The translations under genes were made by a program, and so were the position numbers. This document shows positions 39,001 to 50,800 of a stretch of DNA of 64,000 bases, piece after piece. The notes below the pieces were generated by a model, which was given only the letters and a program-made list of their open reading frames with translations, was not told the origin of the DNA and made no database searches. This stretch comes from Mesorhabditis belari (lineage: Eukaryota; Nematoda; Chromadorea; Rhabditida; Rhabditidae), in contig CAUEEP010000743.1 in NCBI GenBank assembly GCA_958450365.1, positions 2,286,001 through 2,350,000 on the forward strand, read 5' to 3'. Positions within the stretch are counted from its first letter, which is position 1. Each line of letters opens with the position of its first letter.

Positions 39001-42000
39001 ATTGACATACTTATTGAATGTGTTAGTGGGTATAGCAATGCTGATGTTAGAGAGGAGTTTCGTCAAAGCCCAAAGCACCGTTTGAAGAGTTTCAGTGCGA
39101 TTTGTCGAGAATGGATGCGGTGAGGGTAATGAGCTCAAGCATGATGAAAGATGTTCCACCAATCTAGACTCATTTCTTTTCATTTTCATTATCATTTTCT
39201 ACAAATTGATCATTTTAAATTCAAACTATTCAAATTCAACTATTAAAGAAGTATTAAAGAACTATTAAAGTCTTTTTGATGAAATTCAACCTTGATTGAA
39301 GTGGTGGAGGAATTCGTCGAGCCGCTCCATTGGCAAGAATCAACTGCAAGAGTCCACAGAGTTTCTTTGTAAAGGTCTAAAATTTTTTATTGTTTATTAA
39401 TAATTGAATATTTTTCAAAATATAGTTGCCAGATCAAAACTTGTGCTCGGCCGGGACTCGAACCCGCTATCTTTCCCTTACCGAACAACTGTGCTAACCA
39501 TTACACCACAATGCACTTGGTTTCTCTGACTCCAGAGTTAAGTATATACCATTTTATTCAACATGGATCGTTCACTATTTTGTTGTGAGTGAAGGAGAAG
39601 AGCGTGAAGCATTTGTTGAGTGGAGTCAACTCGCAGAACAACAACTTGCCTTCGAGATAGCAAATTTCTAAAAATAAATTCAAGAATTTAAAAGAAAACC
39701 AAAAAAAAAAGCTAACCTAACAATGTAAATGCAGTGTTCAACAAAATTGTGATGAGCGGAATGTTGTGAGAGTGCGGAAGCGATTGAATGGAAAAGGAAG
39801 TGATCGAGTGACGGTGAGACTTCATACGAAAGAAGCTCCTAGATGCCGGGTGATGAGGGGAGAAATTTGATAAACAAACCTTTACGCATTTACACATCAA
39901 TCCTTTTGTGCCTCCAGTTCCATCATTTTTATCCAATTTGTCTTTATTTTCTTTTCCTTCTTTTCCCTCTTTTCCTTCAGCGGTTCTGAGGACGGAAAGG
40001 ATTCGAGAAATGAAACTAAATGATTACCGTAATCACTTGTTATGCTTTATGTTACAGCAAAACTTTATAAATACAACTTTTCACGTTATCAGATAGCATA
40101 AACCCCGTAAAATTCTATCCATTACTTTGGCCGACTGGCTAAGAGCCGATCTTACAAGAAAAGGTCAACTGGCTGAATCAACTATGCGACCTATACCATT
40201 CTATAGAATTTTATGCTGATTCCAAATATATATTCCGTTTTTGCTAAATGACAATCTGTCAGGAGTTATAAGCGTTTAAAGTTTTGTTGGGACTTTGAAA
40301 ATGTGGATCCCAAGGGTGATAGCATCATCTTAGCATTTGGTGATAGCATCATGTTAGTGGCCTCCTTGCCGGACGAACTCGGTGTAGCTGTGGCTAATTG
40401 GTAGAGAACTCGTTTCCCGAGCAGGGCCTCGCGAGTTCGATCCCGGTTACCGTCCCCTTTTGCTTTTTCTTGTCTAGTGTTCTTTGTGTTCTCAGCATAA
40501 AATTCTTCGAATGGTCACCATAGCATTTCCCCACTCAGCCAGTTGGCTTTCCCTTGTTAGTCGGAAGGGCAAGGGTTCAATCCCGGCTAGATTATTGATT
40601 TTCATATATATGAGTTTTTGTCTGTCCTATATTTAGCTGCTTGTGTACTTTTTGTACTACATTTGTACTGCATTTGAATATATCTTTACCTAGCAACATG
40701 ATTCGGCTCTTTAATATAAATGAGATGAGCAATCGAAGAAAGAAATCCACTCATCGATGACCACGCATCAACCAATGAAGCAGCTGCATCAGCTGATGAT
40801 GTCACTGCTGTGCCAGTAGTCACCTGGAATCGATTTCTAGCATGATCACTTCTCAATTCCTAACTCTTGTCACATGATCAACGAAATCGGCATGATCTTT
40901 CGAGCCAGAGACGAGTTGTGCTGTGAAGAGCTCCCAGACTCTACAACAAACAGGTTTTTTTTCAGTAAAATAAAGCAAAGAGCAAAGGAAAAACTTCTAA
41001 TACCTGAGCGTTTCATGCCATGCTTCGTGAACAGCCGAGTTCGCGTGCGTGAGCGCTCGCAGATGACGAGCCACACTTTTCTGCAAAGCGATTCGCCCGG
41101 CGGTGACGATATTTGGAGCTGATGAGAGGTGTCTGAAGGATTTCTTGCGGAAAAATTGGAATTATCCTGTAGCTTAAACTAGTACTAGACTTAAAATCTA
41201 AATTTGATTGTAAAAGTGGTACTTTAGGCAACGCTAAGAAGGAGGGGAATACAAATTGGTGATACTATTGGGTTGGTGAATTGAAAACTGTCAGACTTCG
41301 AACTAAAATTTGTTCAACATAAAACCATAAATTCATTCCAAATAATTTCCATTATTATTGACGCCTTCTGCCCATTTTACGGGCAATTTGCGGATTCCTC
41401 TTTCGTAGTAGGATTTTGTTTTGATTTGGGTTTGTGCGTGAGACAAGTGTGAGACTCAAAAATGGAGGAGTGGAGATGTCGAGCTGTCCCGGTTTGAGCA
41501 CTTTCTTCAAAAGAAACCCATTTTTGTGTCAATAGAAAAGTTGTAGAGAATCAAAAATGAGGCTTATAGCCAAATTTCCAAAAAGATACACTTAGTAGTT
41601 TCGCTTAAAATGCAAGTTTTGTGAAAATTCGTAAATTTGACATTTCTTGAAAACCAGTTTTTGAATCGTTCTGAAAATTTGGATACAAGCTTTATTTTTG
41701 ATTCTCTACAACTTTTCCATTGACACCAAAATGGGTTTCTTTTGAAGAAAGTGCTCAAACTGTCACATATGACAATAGCCGGCAGTTTTCAATTCACCAA
41801 CCCAATAGTTGAGGTTCATTGATCTTATCCCGTAATTCGACTTCTACTCACAATTGTAACTTGAGCAAATGTAACCCATAAAATTGATCTTTCAAAAAGT
41901 GCTGAAAGCTCGAAATCAAAAAAAAAAAGCCACCTAGCTAGGGAGAGATCGATTTGTAGATTCGGCAAAAGGGATCCCTGTTCGACGTAAAGAGCGAAAA

Positions 42001-45000
42001 GTGCAAAGCAGCATTGCACCAAATCGGCATCACAATTCCACACATACAAGTAGCAAACCACATAAAAAAAAGTTCACTTTTTTTTCTTTTGTTCTTATTA
42101 CTGTAGATAAAGAGATAATTTTGTGACATGAGCTTTAAGAAGAAAAACCTCGAATTTGACAAGCGATTGATACGTGATCCCGTCCATCATTTCTTCGGTG
42201 ATCAGATGATAGTTTTCACGGAGATAATCAATCCTGGAAAGTGGTTAAAGTTAATGATATCATAATAAATCATAAGATAATCTAAATGTTTTTTTTTGTA
42301 AATCTGACCTGCATTGAATCAAGACTCGAAGCCATGAGATGACATGTTCGGCGGATGAAGTCTGGAAGTGGATCAGCTTTTGGCAGACGGCGAACAGCAT
42401 ATGTGAGCTGAAATTGTTTGTTTTATTTTTTAAATCATTAATCTTATAATAATAATGAATGGTTTTTGATTTGTTTTTGATTTGTTTTTGATTTGTTTTT
42501 GATTTGTTTTTGATTTGTTTTTGAGTTGTCTTTGAGTTGTCTTTGATTTGTTTTTGATTTGTTTTTGAGTTGTTTTTGAGTTGAATCAATCTTATAATAA
42601 TACTGCTAGGGTAGAAAACGATTGACTAAACCTGACGCTGAAGAAAGTAGTCAAAGCGGCTTGTGGACTTGCAGTGTTCCATTGAGGGATGACTGTATGT
42701 AAAGCGAGAAGAGCCTGGAATGAGAATTTAGAAACTATTTCATTAGTTTATTAAATTAGTTTATTTATTAAAGTTATTTATTCGTTTCTTTATTTGAAAA
42801 TCAACATTCATTTGGTGGAACCTGCATAGATGGCGTGTGTAGACTTGGATGATCGATTAAAAGCACTAATCCCGAGACAACTGTCTCAATGCACACCTCA
42901 TCTACCGTAATCTGCAAAAAAAAGATAATTTTTCAAGTGCTACGCTAAGCTATACCCGATTCCGAATGAGCAATGTTGGCTGAGTGGTGATGAGACGAAG
43001 AATCGCCAAGAGAATCGTGTGCAACGAACAATCTAGAACTCTTGATAACTGACTCGAGCTTTAAAATAAATAACTTTTGCCAAGCTCTTTGTATTTAGTA
43101 GATTTTTAAGATTGCTAAAGTAATAGCTGACCAGCTGGTGTCATTGCCCCGTGCGAAGAGCCGAGCGAGCCCGAACTCGGCCTTTCCACTCTCCATCGAC
43201 CCGACATTTTATGCCATGACTGAAATTTTAAACCCACAATCATTATCATTATAAAACTTTTCCTTAAATACACAAGAACTCATAAAAAGACTTTCCAAAA
43301 AAGGAAATTAAAAGCGAAAGGTGCGGCCACCACGGTAACGAAATATTGATAGAAAAAGGAGACATAATCGAGGGAAAACAGTCGGAAAACAGTCGGAAAA
43401 CTGTTGGAAAACAGTTGAAAAACTTAGTTTTTAAAAAAAGGTAGATAGATTTCTCAATGCTTTTTCATTTTCAGTTCTAAAACACGTGCTTCTAACTCAA
43501 ATGCATGACATTTTAGAAGGAGATCGAGACATATCCATCTCCATGAGATCCATGAGACATATCCATGTCTTTTTTTCTGAATCCATTAACTTTTCAAACA
43601 TATTGGGTTGATGGAAAAGTCCTTTCCGATTTTTTGGGAGAGTACCTTAAATTTGTCGAATTTTAACGTTTTATAGCCTAGGTTTCTGCACGGAAAACTA
43701 ACGAAACGTGAAAACAGCCACTTTTTGGCTCTGCCGCCCTTTACTAAAATAGCTGTAAAAATTTTTAAAAAAGAGATATCTCAAAACGGTTTTTACCAAT
43801 CGATCCGTCTTGAATTCAGCTTTAAGATGAGCTATAAAACGTCAAAATTCGACAAATTTAAGGGTACTCTCCCAAAAAATCGGAAAGGACTTTTCCATCA
43901 ACCCAATAGATCTCTTCTAAAAACATGCCAGAAGATTCTTAAAAAAAAGAAACGAAAAGAGAAACGAAAAGAAAGTGTAAAAAGAAGTGAAATCGAAACA
44001 TAAAGAAGTGAAATCGGTGGCCGCACCTCAGACGAGCCACCAACCCTGCTGACCGAAAGGGGTAAATGACCCGATGGGACTGGATCCGCTTCAACAACTT
44101 TCTCCAAAACCTACAAATTTTAGTTACAAGCTTTGTATCCAAAAAAAAACCTGCATAAGAAGTGTTCTCAATTGATCAGATCTTGACATAACCATGTCGA
44201 TTTTTGGCCACCAAGTTCTCCACCTTCGTGGCCATTCTCGATCCTAGAGTTTTTATCTTTAAAATCAATGCCAAAAGACTAAGAGCTAGAATTTTGAGTT
44301 AGAATAGATTGTTTTCTAATTTTATAGATGAATTCATGAAACATTTATCTTTATATCTTTTACAAATGAATCAGCACCTCTGATGCGATAATGTGCAGTG
44401 CTTCGACGAGCACAAGTTGCAGAATCGGCTGATTTGAAGTGAGACAGACTCTGAAATGAAATTTTTTTCCTTAAACTCTGCCTAAATTTCAACCTGAACA
44501 CATCGTTATCGAATTTGAGTCGAAAAAGTGCAACAAAGCAATCGACAAGCACGGATCTTTCAATCTCTCGTGGACGAGAGCCGGTCAGCAGTACTCCCTA
44601 GTTTCAAAAGAAAAAGTGAAAAGAGTTTTTAAAATCATTTACCTTTACATGCTCAATCAATTGTTGCACCACGTTGAACACAAAGAAATCGGAAAGATTC
44701 ACATAGGTGGCACATTTGCAGAGGTTCACTCCAGCGTGACAAGCGGCTTGGAGTTGAGCTGACCAGATTGGTCTTTGTCCAGTGTTGTAGGAGGCGATTG
44801 TTGAAACGACTTGATCCACGAATTGTCTCTAAAATTCAATAAATAGCTACACAAATGAGATTGGATTAAAAGAATGGTGTGCCTATATAGATCAAAGTGT
44901 TTTCTGAGGCAAAGCTATCATATTCTTTTTAGATTTAGAACTTTAAGCTTTCTTTGGAACTTCTAGAGAGTCCTTAAGACTATGATAGCTCTACATTGAG

Positions 45001-47079
45001 CAATATTAAGTAATCTAGAGATTACGATAGCTCAATATTGAGTAATCCAGAGATTACGATAGCTCAATATTAGGTAATCTAGAGTAGTATAGTAGTTTTG
45101 ATGTCCAACCTTTGTGATGACCATTGGTGGAAGAAGAACAGAATCCGTTTCAGCATGTGCGATTGCTTCAAGAGAACACTAAAAGGTATAGATTAGTAAA
45201 GAAAGATTTCCGGGACGGGGATTGAAGCCACGACCTTGGACAGATCATTTGCCCTTCGACCGTATGCTCTAACCGACTGAGCTATTGGGTATCTTTTTTC
45301 CTGAGAAGAAAGAGGAAATACAAGAGAAGAGAAAGGAAAAAAAGAGAAGGTACTTTAAAAAGCAAACCGGTGAAATAGCCAAGAGAAGCATTTGCACAGG
45401 CCAACACGTTGCTCGTCTTTTCAATTCGGCTGTATTCATTGCAGTAAACAAACCATCACACACATCTACATATTCTTGGAAATATTTTCGGTTAAACGAT
45501 TGCAAAAAAATTACCGGAAATTTGCTGTTGTGGACTGTGTTGTAAGGTGCTGAACAGATCCGGACACCTCTCAATCCATCTAGATCATTTTATTATGATA
45601 ATCACTTCCCATTTTCACCTCCATAATATGCTTGTCAACATGTTGCACACTGATTCAACGTGTTCTTTTCTTGGGGCCCAGAATTGAAGGGTTAGTTGAA
45701 GGATTCGGATGAGAGCTTCCATCTCAAAAGTCACATAGCCCATCAAGGTGATGTGCGAGAGAGCGAGATCGACTGTATCCTCACTGAAATCATTTATTTA
45801 ACCCATTTGTGACACCAGCCTTTTGGAGTCGTTACAGTAGTCGTTCACTGTTCACTGTTTTGTTTTGGGTTGTAAATCCAAAGAAAATTCAATCTATTTT
45901 AGTCATTCGATAGCTTTGAATCTCCTCTTGAAGATAGGGACAAAGTTAAGTGTGTTAATCGCTCGTATCTTGAGATTATCAGCGATGGATGAAGAGCGCC
46001 AACACGTCCAACTAATTTCCTCTTGAGCTAGGACATAGTTACGAAGAGCTTTCTGCGAAATGAATAACAAAAGTTCAAAAATAGCATGGTGAGGCAAATG
46101 GTCATTAGCACGGTCATTAGCATTACAAATGGTCGTAAATGTGTTAAGTGATCGAATTTCAAATTACCCAGTCTCTTCATCGTTCAGCGCGGAGAGTGCT
46201 CGCTCGTATCTTGAGATCATCAGCGATGGATGAAGAGCGCCAACACGTCCAACAACCAGCATTGCTTTTTCGCCTACAAGGAATTACATTTGTGATCTGT
46301 TTAGTGACTTACCGACAGGATTGCTTCCCATAAGTGCCCACATCTCTTCGAGAACACTTTTCATGCAACATTCTCGCTCTACATTTCGAGATGGTGGTGG
46401 AGAGGCCTAAAACAGAATAAATACCGTAATTACTTTAAAAACCTCTTTTAAACAAGCAAGTAGCGTCTCCAAGACGACAAGACGTGACTGTGAAAGTGCC
46501 ACTTGTGAAGTCCAACGCTAAAGGTATGGGTTGAAAATTGTCCAAAAAATTGTCCCAAAATTGTCCCCATCAAAACTCACGCTAGCATTTACAGCTTTCA
46601 GCACTCGTAACAACGCCAAAAGTACTAGATGTAAATGATGTTTACTAAAAAGTTTGTTTGATGGATTTTTCTTTCATCTTACCTGACATTGATGATACAT
46701 GAATGTGTGGTGTTGAGGAGTTCTCTTGTCTCTCGATCTATTGTTCTACCAGTCAATGTTGGCAGCTAAAATCAAGAATTTTTGTATTCAACTTTTCCCC
46801 TACTTGATCTTGATATCTTTGTATCAGTGAGGAGATCCATTCTACTGGTTTCTGCTTTTGAAAGTGCGAAGAAATCGATTGGGAGATGGGTCGAGTGGCA
46901 GCTGAGCCTATAATATAAAGATAAAATGAAGAAGTAAAGATAACGTGAAGAAGTAAAGACAAAAATTCTTGAATTTAGTTTCCAACATTGACTTCGTACA
47001 GTGTCGTTTCTTCAGCTCACTCACCTCTCCGTCTTCCAGTCGTTCTTCCATCAAAATTCCATTCTCCACCCGATGTCAT
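30033..47079 (-). CDS. NF1: Neurofibromin (NF1), Ras GTPase-activating protein
   Basis: Large cytosolic Ras-GAP that turns off Ras signalling. Several dozen exons read from ATG 47079 (MTSGGEWNFDGRTT). Conserved blocks in order: KPVEWISSLIQRYQDQLPT, SEDTVDLALSHITLMGYV, QAACHAGVNLCKCATYVN, TWWPKID (44.2 kb), YLYVWNCDADLVQCCFALF (42.0 kb). The GAP-related domain spans about 38.7-37.0 kb, with TLYRGSSFAAKLIGYCFR (arginine finger) and FLRLFNPAIVTPYEM. A Sec14/PH-like region follows at 36.4-35.5 kb. ARIPLEWDLKAVDQ, FKANFNFALVGYLLKG (31.5 kb) and a C-terminal HEAT-like region end near 30033. Introns hold many mobile elements. The junction near 43140-43215 does not resolve in frame by eye. The stop could also lie at 29860 if the GTAAAA at 30035 is a donor. 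Confidence 0.93.
30438..30672. mobile_element. TACAGTACTGGACAATG fold-back element, copy 1 (NF1 intron)
   Basis: Arms of over 90 bp are inverted: TACAGTACTGGACAATGAAA at the left and its complement at the right, both with ACGATCGTCACTTTCG. TA flanks suggest a TA target site. Copy 2 is at 48970-49205 in nono-1, in the opposite orientation. Confidence 0.9.
31939..32346. mobile_element. GGGGGTGGGACAAA fold-back element, copy 2 (NF1 intron)
   Basis: Same ends and GCGCACC / GCTGGAAAAGGCCTTA blocks as copy 1, but with a longer centre containing an inverted pair around TCAGCGAGGTCTGATTTGTC. The arms differ by a few substitutions. Confidence 0.9.
33910..34809. mobile_element. TACAGGGTGTCC element (NF1 intron)
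   Basis: Starts TACAGGGTGTCCGGAAAAA and ends with the complement. Arms of about 150-200 bp pair, with GGTCATCGGTTTGA and TCAAACCGATGACC. The centre includes a GTTAAGAATAGC tandem array (34250-34390). Isolated edges of related sequence are at 21656, 21857, 12898, 51711 and 54592. Confidence 0.85.
36681..36751 (-). pseudogene. tRNA-like sequence in NF1 intron
   Basis: The minus strand has a B-box-like AGGTTCGACTCC after a plausible anticodon-arm region. The acceptor stem does not close, so this is a tRNA-derived relic rather than a tRNA gene. Confidence 0.4.
38157..38360. repeat. GATCAATA/GATAAATA tandem repeat in NF1 intron
   Basis: About 25 units of an 8-bp repeat (ATCAATAG, with variants ATAAATAG and ATCAATAA) fill an intron directly upstream of the exon that carries the arginine finger. 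Confidence 0.9.
39442..39515 (-). pseudogene. tRNA-like sequence in NF1 intron
   Basis: The minus strand has an A-box-like GGTGTAATGGTTAGCAC and a B-box GGGTTCGAGTCCC at tRNA spacing, but the 5' and 3' acceptor strands do not pair. Probably a tRNA pseudogene or tRNA-derived SINE. Confidence 0.5.
40383..40456 (+). pseudogene. tRNA-like sequence in NF1 intron
   Basis: TGGCTAATTGGTAGAGAAC (A-box-like) and GAGTTCGATCCC (B-box) are spaced as in a tRNA. A second partial copy with GGGTTCAATCCC follows at 40533-40590. The acceptor stem is not convincing. Confidence 0.45.
41266..41807. mobile_element. TATTGGGTTGGTGAATTG element (NF1 intron)
   Basis: Terminal inverted repeats of about 25 bp start TATTGGGTTGGTGAATTGAA and fit a mariner-type non-autonomous element. 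Inside, 41492-41585 and 41680-41760 form a second inverted pair (for example GTTGTAGAGAATCAAAAAT). Confidence 0.88.
42465..42583. repeat. GTTTTTGATTTG 12-bp tandem repeat in NF1 intron
   Basis: About ten units with GAGTTGT variants. Confidence 0.85.
43601..43908. mobile_element. TATTGGGTTGATGGAAAAG element (NF1 intron)
   Basis: A 308-bp element with inverted ends of about 45 bp (TATTGGGTTGATGGAAAAGT...) that also include CCGATTTTTTGGGAGAGTAC. TA ends are consistent with mariner-type insertion. Confidence 0.9.
44993..45082. repeat. 32-bp tandem repeat in NF1 intron
   Basis: Three units of GATAGCTCAATATTGAGTAAT followed by CCAGAGATTAC or a close variant. The core ATAGCTCAATATTGAG is partly self-complementary. 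Confidence 0.8.
45210..45289 (-). pseudogene. tRNA-like sequence in NF1 intron
   Basis: The minus strand shows ATAGCTCAGTCGGTTAGAGCA, a classic D-arm/A-box, and TGGCTTCAATCCCC as a degraded T-arm. The acceptor stem is mismatched. Confidence 0.55.
45960..46012. repeat. 53-bp intronic copy of an NF1 exon segment
   Basis: Identical but for one base to 46201-46253, which lies inside the coding exon for VGRVGALHPSLMISRYER. Joining the donor after EEETG-type codons (about 46145-46150) straight to the exon at about 45785 preserves the frame and the family alignment (SEDTVD block), so this copy is intronic. Confidence 0.75.
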
Positions 47080-47840
47080 ATCTCTGCCAATGTTCACTTT
47101 TATTCGAAAAACATTCCTGAAAACGATCTCAGGTTATAGGCGTAAACAAAATGGGATGAGGAGCCGTTCGCCGGGCCTAATCTATGTGTGAAGAGGGGCC
47201 CTCAATGAGGCCCTGCGAAGAATCGGTTACTGAATACGCCGTTGACCCATCGACACGCCTCTTTTCCCCATCGAACACATCGTCTTTCTGTTCTTAGCCC
47301 GCTCATGTTTCTCTTCGATTTCTCGTTTCTTTTAGCCAAATCTCAATTCTTTTAGATATGGAGCGCCACAATCATTTTAGATAATAGATCTTCTTTGAGG
47401 AATACATTTCCGCAAAGGAATTGTTCAACTTTTTAACACCGGAAAACCCGCTCAATTTGGGAATAAAGGGCTTAGAACAACAATGTTGACCCTTGGATCA
47501 ATTACCGTAGTTTTTCGAGCGCGTCCTTTTCACTACTGTGACAATTACGCTTGCTGATGGCGAGAACGCGCAGATGTCCGTGCAACTCACCGCCATCATC
47601 AACTATTTCTTTCATTCTTTGATTTTATTTCAATTGATTCTTTTTGTTTATTATTATTTATTATTATATTTATTATTATTTTGATCACTACCCAAACGTT
47701 TTGCATAATCTTATTTTATTTTAGTCTCTTATTTTAGATTCATAGCTTACATCTAACAATTCTAAAGTCATCTTTAGCTTTATATTTGTTTAACGTAAAA
47801 TTTGGGGATAATATAATCATACTCAAATGCTTTAGTTTCG
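47080..47840. promoter_or_regulatory. Divergent promoter region between NF1 and nono-1
   Basis: The two genes are transcribed away from each other from this 761-bp spacer. No clear core element is recognisable. 47640-47690 is a TTATTATT-rich tract, and a TTTAG acceptor just before the nono-1 ATG suggests trans-splicing. Confidence 0.5.
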
Positions 47841-50800
47841 ATGTCTGACCGTAGAGCGATGGGAAACCGTGGAGGAAGCGGCCGCGATCATCGCCGTGAT
47901 GACCGTTATAGAGAAAGAGATGACAGGTAAAACAATAAGAATGAAGAAAAATTACTCGATTCAGTCGATCGCATAGACGAGAGCCGCCACGTGAAAATCG
48001 ACGAAGCAATGGAACGAATCAACAACCGATGGAGATGCACGGTATGGATAAACGCATGATGGGTGGAGGTGATCGAGGTGAACGCAATGATCGTGGTTTG
48101 TGATTCATACTTTTAATCTAGCCGTAAAGTACTTTTAATCTAGCCGTAAAGTACTTTTAATCTAGCCGTAAAGTACTTTTAATTTAGCCGTAAATGTTTT
48201 ACTCTAAATTAAGTAACTAATAAAGTTAGAATTTCAAAGTAAACTAGAGCTAGAAGTCACAAATGAGAATCTTTTTCTATGAAAGAATAAAGGGGAAATT
48301 TTATGCTATAAAAGTTAAAGAAAGAAGCAAAAAGTTGGGGAATATGATAAAACTTTAAAATAAGCTTAAAACAATAATCTAATTCATTCAGGAAATGCTG
48401 TCGGTGCTCGAAACATTCAGCTGACTGGTCAGCCATTCACTGACAATGAGCTTTTGAATGATGTACCCAAGAAAAAGTTTACCGGACGATGCCGTTTATT
48501 CATTGGAAATCTACCAAATGATGTAACTTTAGATTCTGACAAAAAAAAATTAATATATTGTTTAGATGAAAGAGGAAGAGTTAAAGCAAATCTTCACTCC
48601 ACACGGCGACATTTCCGAATGCTACTTATCGGGCAAAGGTTTTGCCTTTCTGAGACTTGTAAGTTTTCATATCTATCTTTCAATCAAAATCAAATCTTTA
48701 AAAGATTCAACAAAGCAGATTTCAAAATTTTATTCTTTAAAGTTTTCTATTTTTTGGTAGATCTGCATGAAAAACAAGAGCTCTTTGCTAGATTCTATGA
48801 AGATTTTCCCTTTTTTTTTGTAGTCTTTCTCAATTTTTCATTACTTCAAAAGCTTTCTTTTCAAGTTTGATTTATACCAAGATAGGAATTATGTTTCGTA
48901 GAAAATCATTATCTTTTTCAAAACTGATAATATTAAAGTGGTAAAAAAAGAAAAGGAAAAGAAAGAATATACACTACCCGGACAATGAAATATCATATTT
49001 GAAAAAAGATCGTCACTTTCGCACGTCTTTAACTCCCTTGTCTTTACCGTATTTCTAAATATTAATATTACCATTGTGTAGCCCTTGAAAAGAGCTTTCA
49101 GAAAATGCATAACACTAATAGTTTAAACGCAAAGACAGGGGAGTTACAGACGCGCGAAAGTGACGATCGTTTTTCAAATATGATATTTCATTGTCCAGTA
49201 CTGTATATATGTTACGTCCGAATCTGAGGAGACGTCCATCTCCGATCCGGACGTCCGAATCTGAGGAGATTCATTCTCCTCTGAAACGGACGTCCGTTTC
49301 GGAGGAGAATGATCATTCTTCTCGGAATCGGACGTCCGATCTTGAGAACAAATAGTTTAAATGCAAAATCGAATGTTTTGAACAAAACAAATAAAAAAGG
49401 AAGTTAAAATGGAAATTCTCTCAATTGACTTTTTTTTCTTCACAAATAATTTGGTAATATGTACGGTTTGGCAATTCTCCTCTGAAACGGACGTCCGACT
49501 CAGAGATGGACGTTCGACTCTGAGTCGGACGTCCGTTTCGGAGGAGAATGAATCTCCTCAGATTCGGACATCCGGATCGGAGATGGACGTCTCCTCAGAT
49601 TCGGACGTAACATATATAAGATTCATATCTTACATATCTTAATTATAAGCTCTATTTTCCTTTTGCACAATTTGAAAATTTCAATTCTTTTTCTCGAATT
49701 TTTCAATCTCAATCAATCTGTTTTCCAAAATTACTTCATTTTCCGCTTTTTTTAAAGCTTTAAAGTCTCTTTATCCAATTTAATTCGATTTTTCAAACAA
49801 AACTTTTATAATGCTAAATTCATCAAAAAAATGCTAACTCTTGAATATTATAGTACCAAATACTACTCTTTACTGTTAAAAAGAAAAAAAATTTAAGTCC
49901 TCTATATCGTATTCTTTTTTAAAGATTAGTCAGCTTTTTAAAAAAAAAATGTCACCTTTTTCCTAAAGAATTTAATCAAATAAAGCTAAGGATTGTAGCT
50001 GAATATGAAATAAATCTCATTCTTTGAACAGGATACTCGTGCTCACGCGGAAAGCGCCAAAGAGGCGGTGGACGGATTACAGGTGAAGGGACGCCAAGTG
50101 CGTGTGCGATTCGCCGTCCACGGAGCTGCGCTACGAGTGAAAGAACTTTCGCCAACTGTCTCAAACGAGATGCTCTATCACGCATTTGCGCATTTCGGTG
50201 ACATCGAAAGAGCCGTTCACGTAGTTGATGAGAAAGGTCGACCCACTGGTGAAGGAATCGTCGAATTCGAGCGGAAACCATCGGCCAACGAAGCGATCGC
50301 CCAGATTCGCGACAAAGTCTTCTTAATAACCGCGTACGTATTCTTAATTACCGCGTATTTTTCTACAAAGTTTAAGCTCAAGTAAACAAAAAAAACCCGC
50401 CTAACGACGGGTTTTTCTGGTTGCATGACCTTTTCAGGCTGTTTTGAGCCCGGCCTCACTGTGTTAGCGCGGCTCAATCGGTAGCATGCTTGCCTACAGT
50501 CCACATTGCCCGGGTTCGAACCCCGTTTGTGCCATTCAGTTCCGACTTTTTCATTTTTTACTTTAAATAGCATTACTACATGATATTCTAAGGTTTTCTA
50601 AAGAAGTTTTAGCTTTATTGGTCAGAACAAGATTGAGAAAATGTCTGTACAGACACACGCTGCTCTTTTACTAGATAGTAAATCGAACTTTCTGCCTTAC
50701 TGCTGCTTTATTTTCTAATCAGTTTAAGATCAAAGTATTATATTTAACAAAGCTATCGTAGATCTAACTTTTCGACAATCTACTCTTACTTACGATTTAT

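Noticed and set aside
39442..39515. Functional tRNA gene on the minus strand
   Set aside because: A- and B-box are good, but the acceptor stem does not pair.
48566..48870. Long Phe-rich frame in nono-1 after exon 4
   Set aside because: The RRM1 ends at the GTAAGT at 48659; what follows is intron translated by chance.
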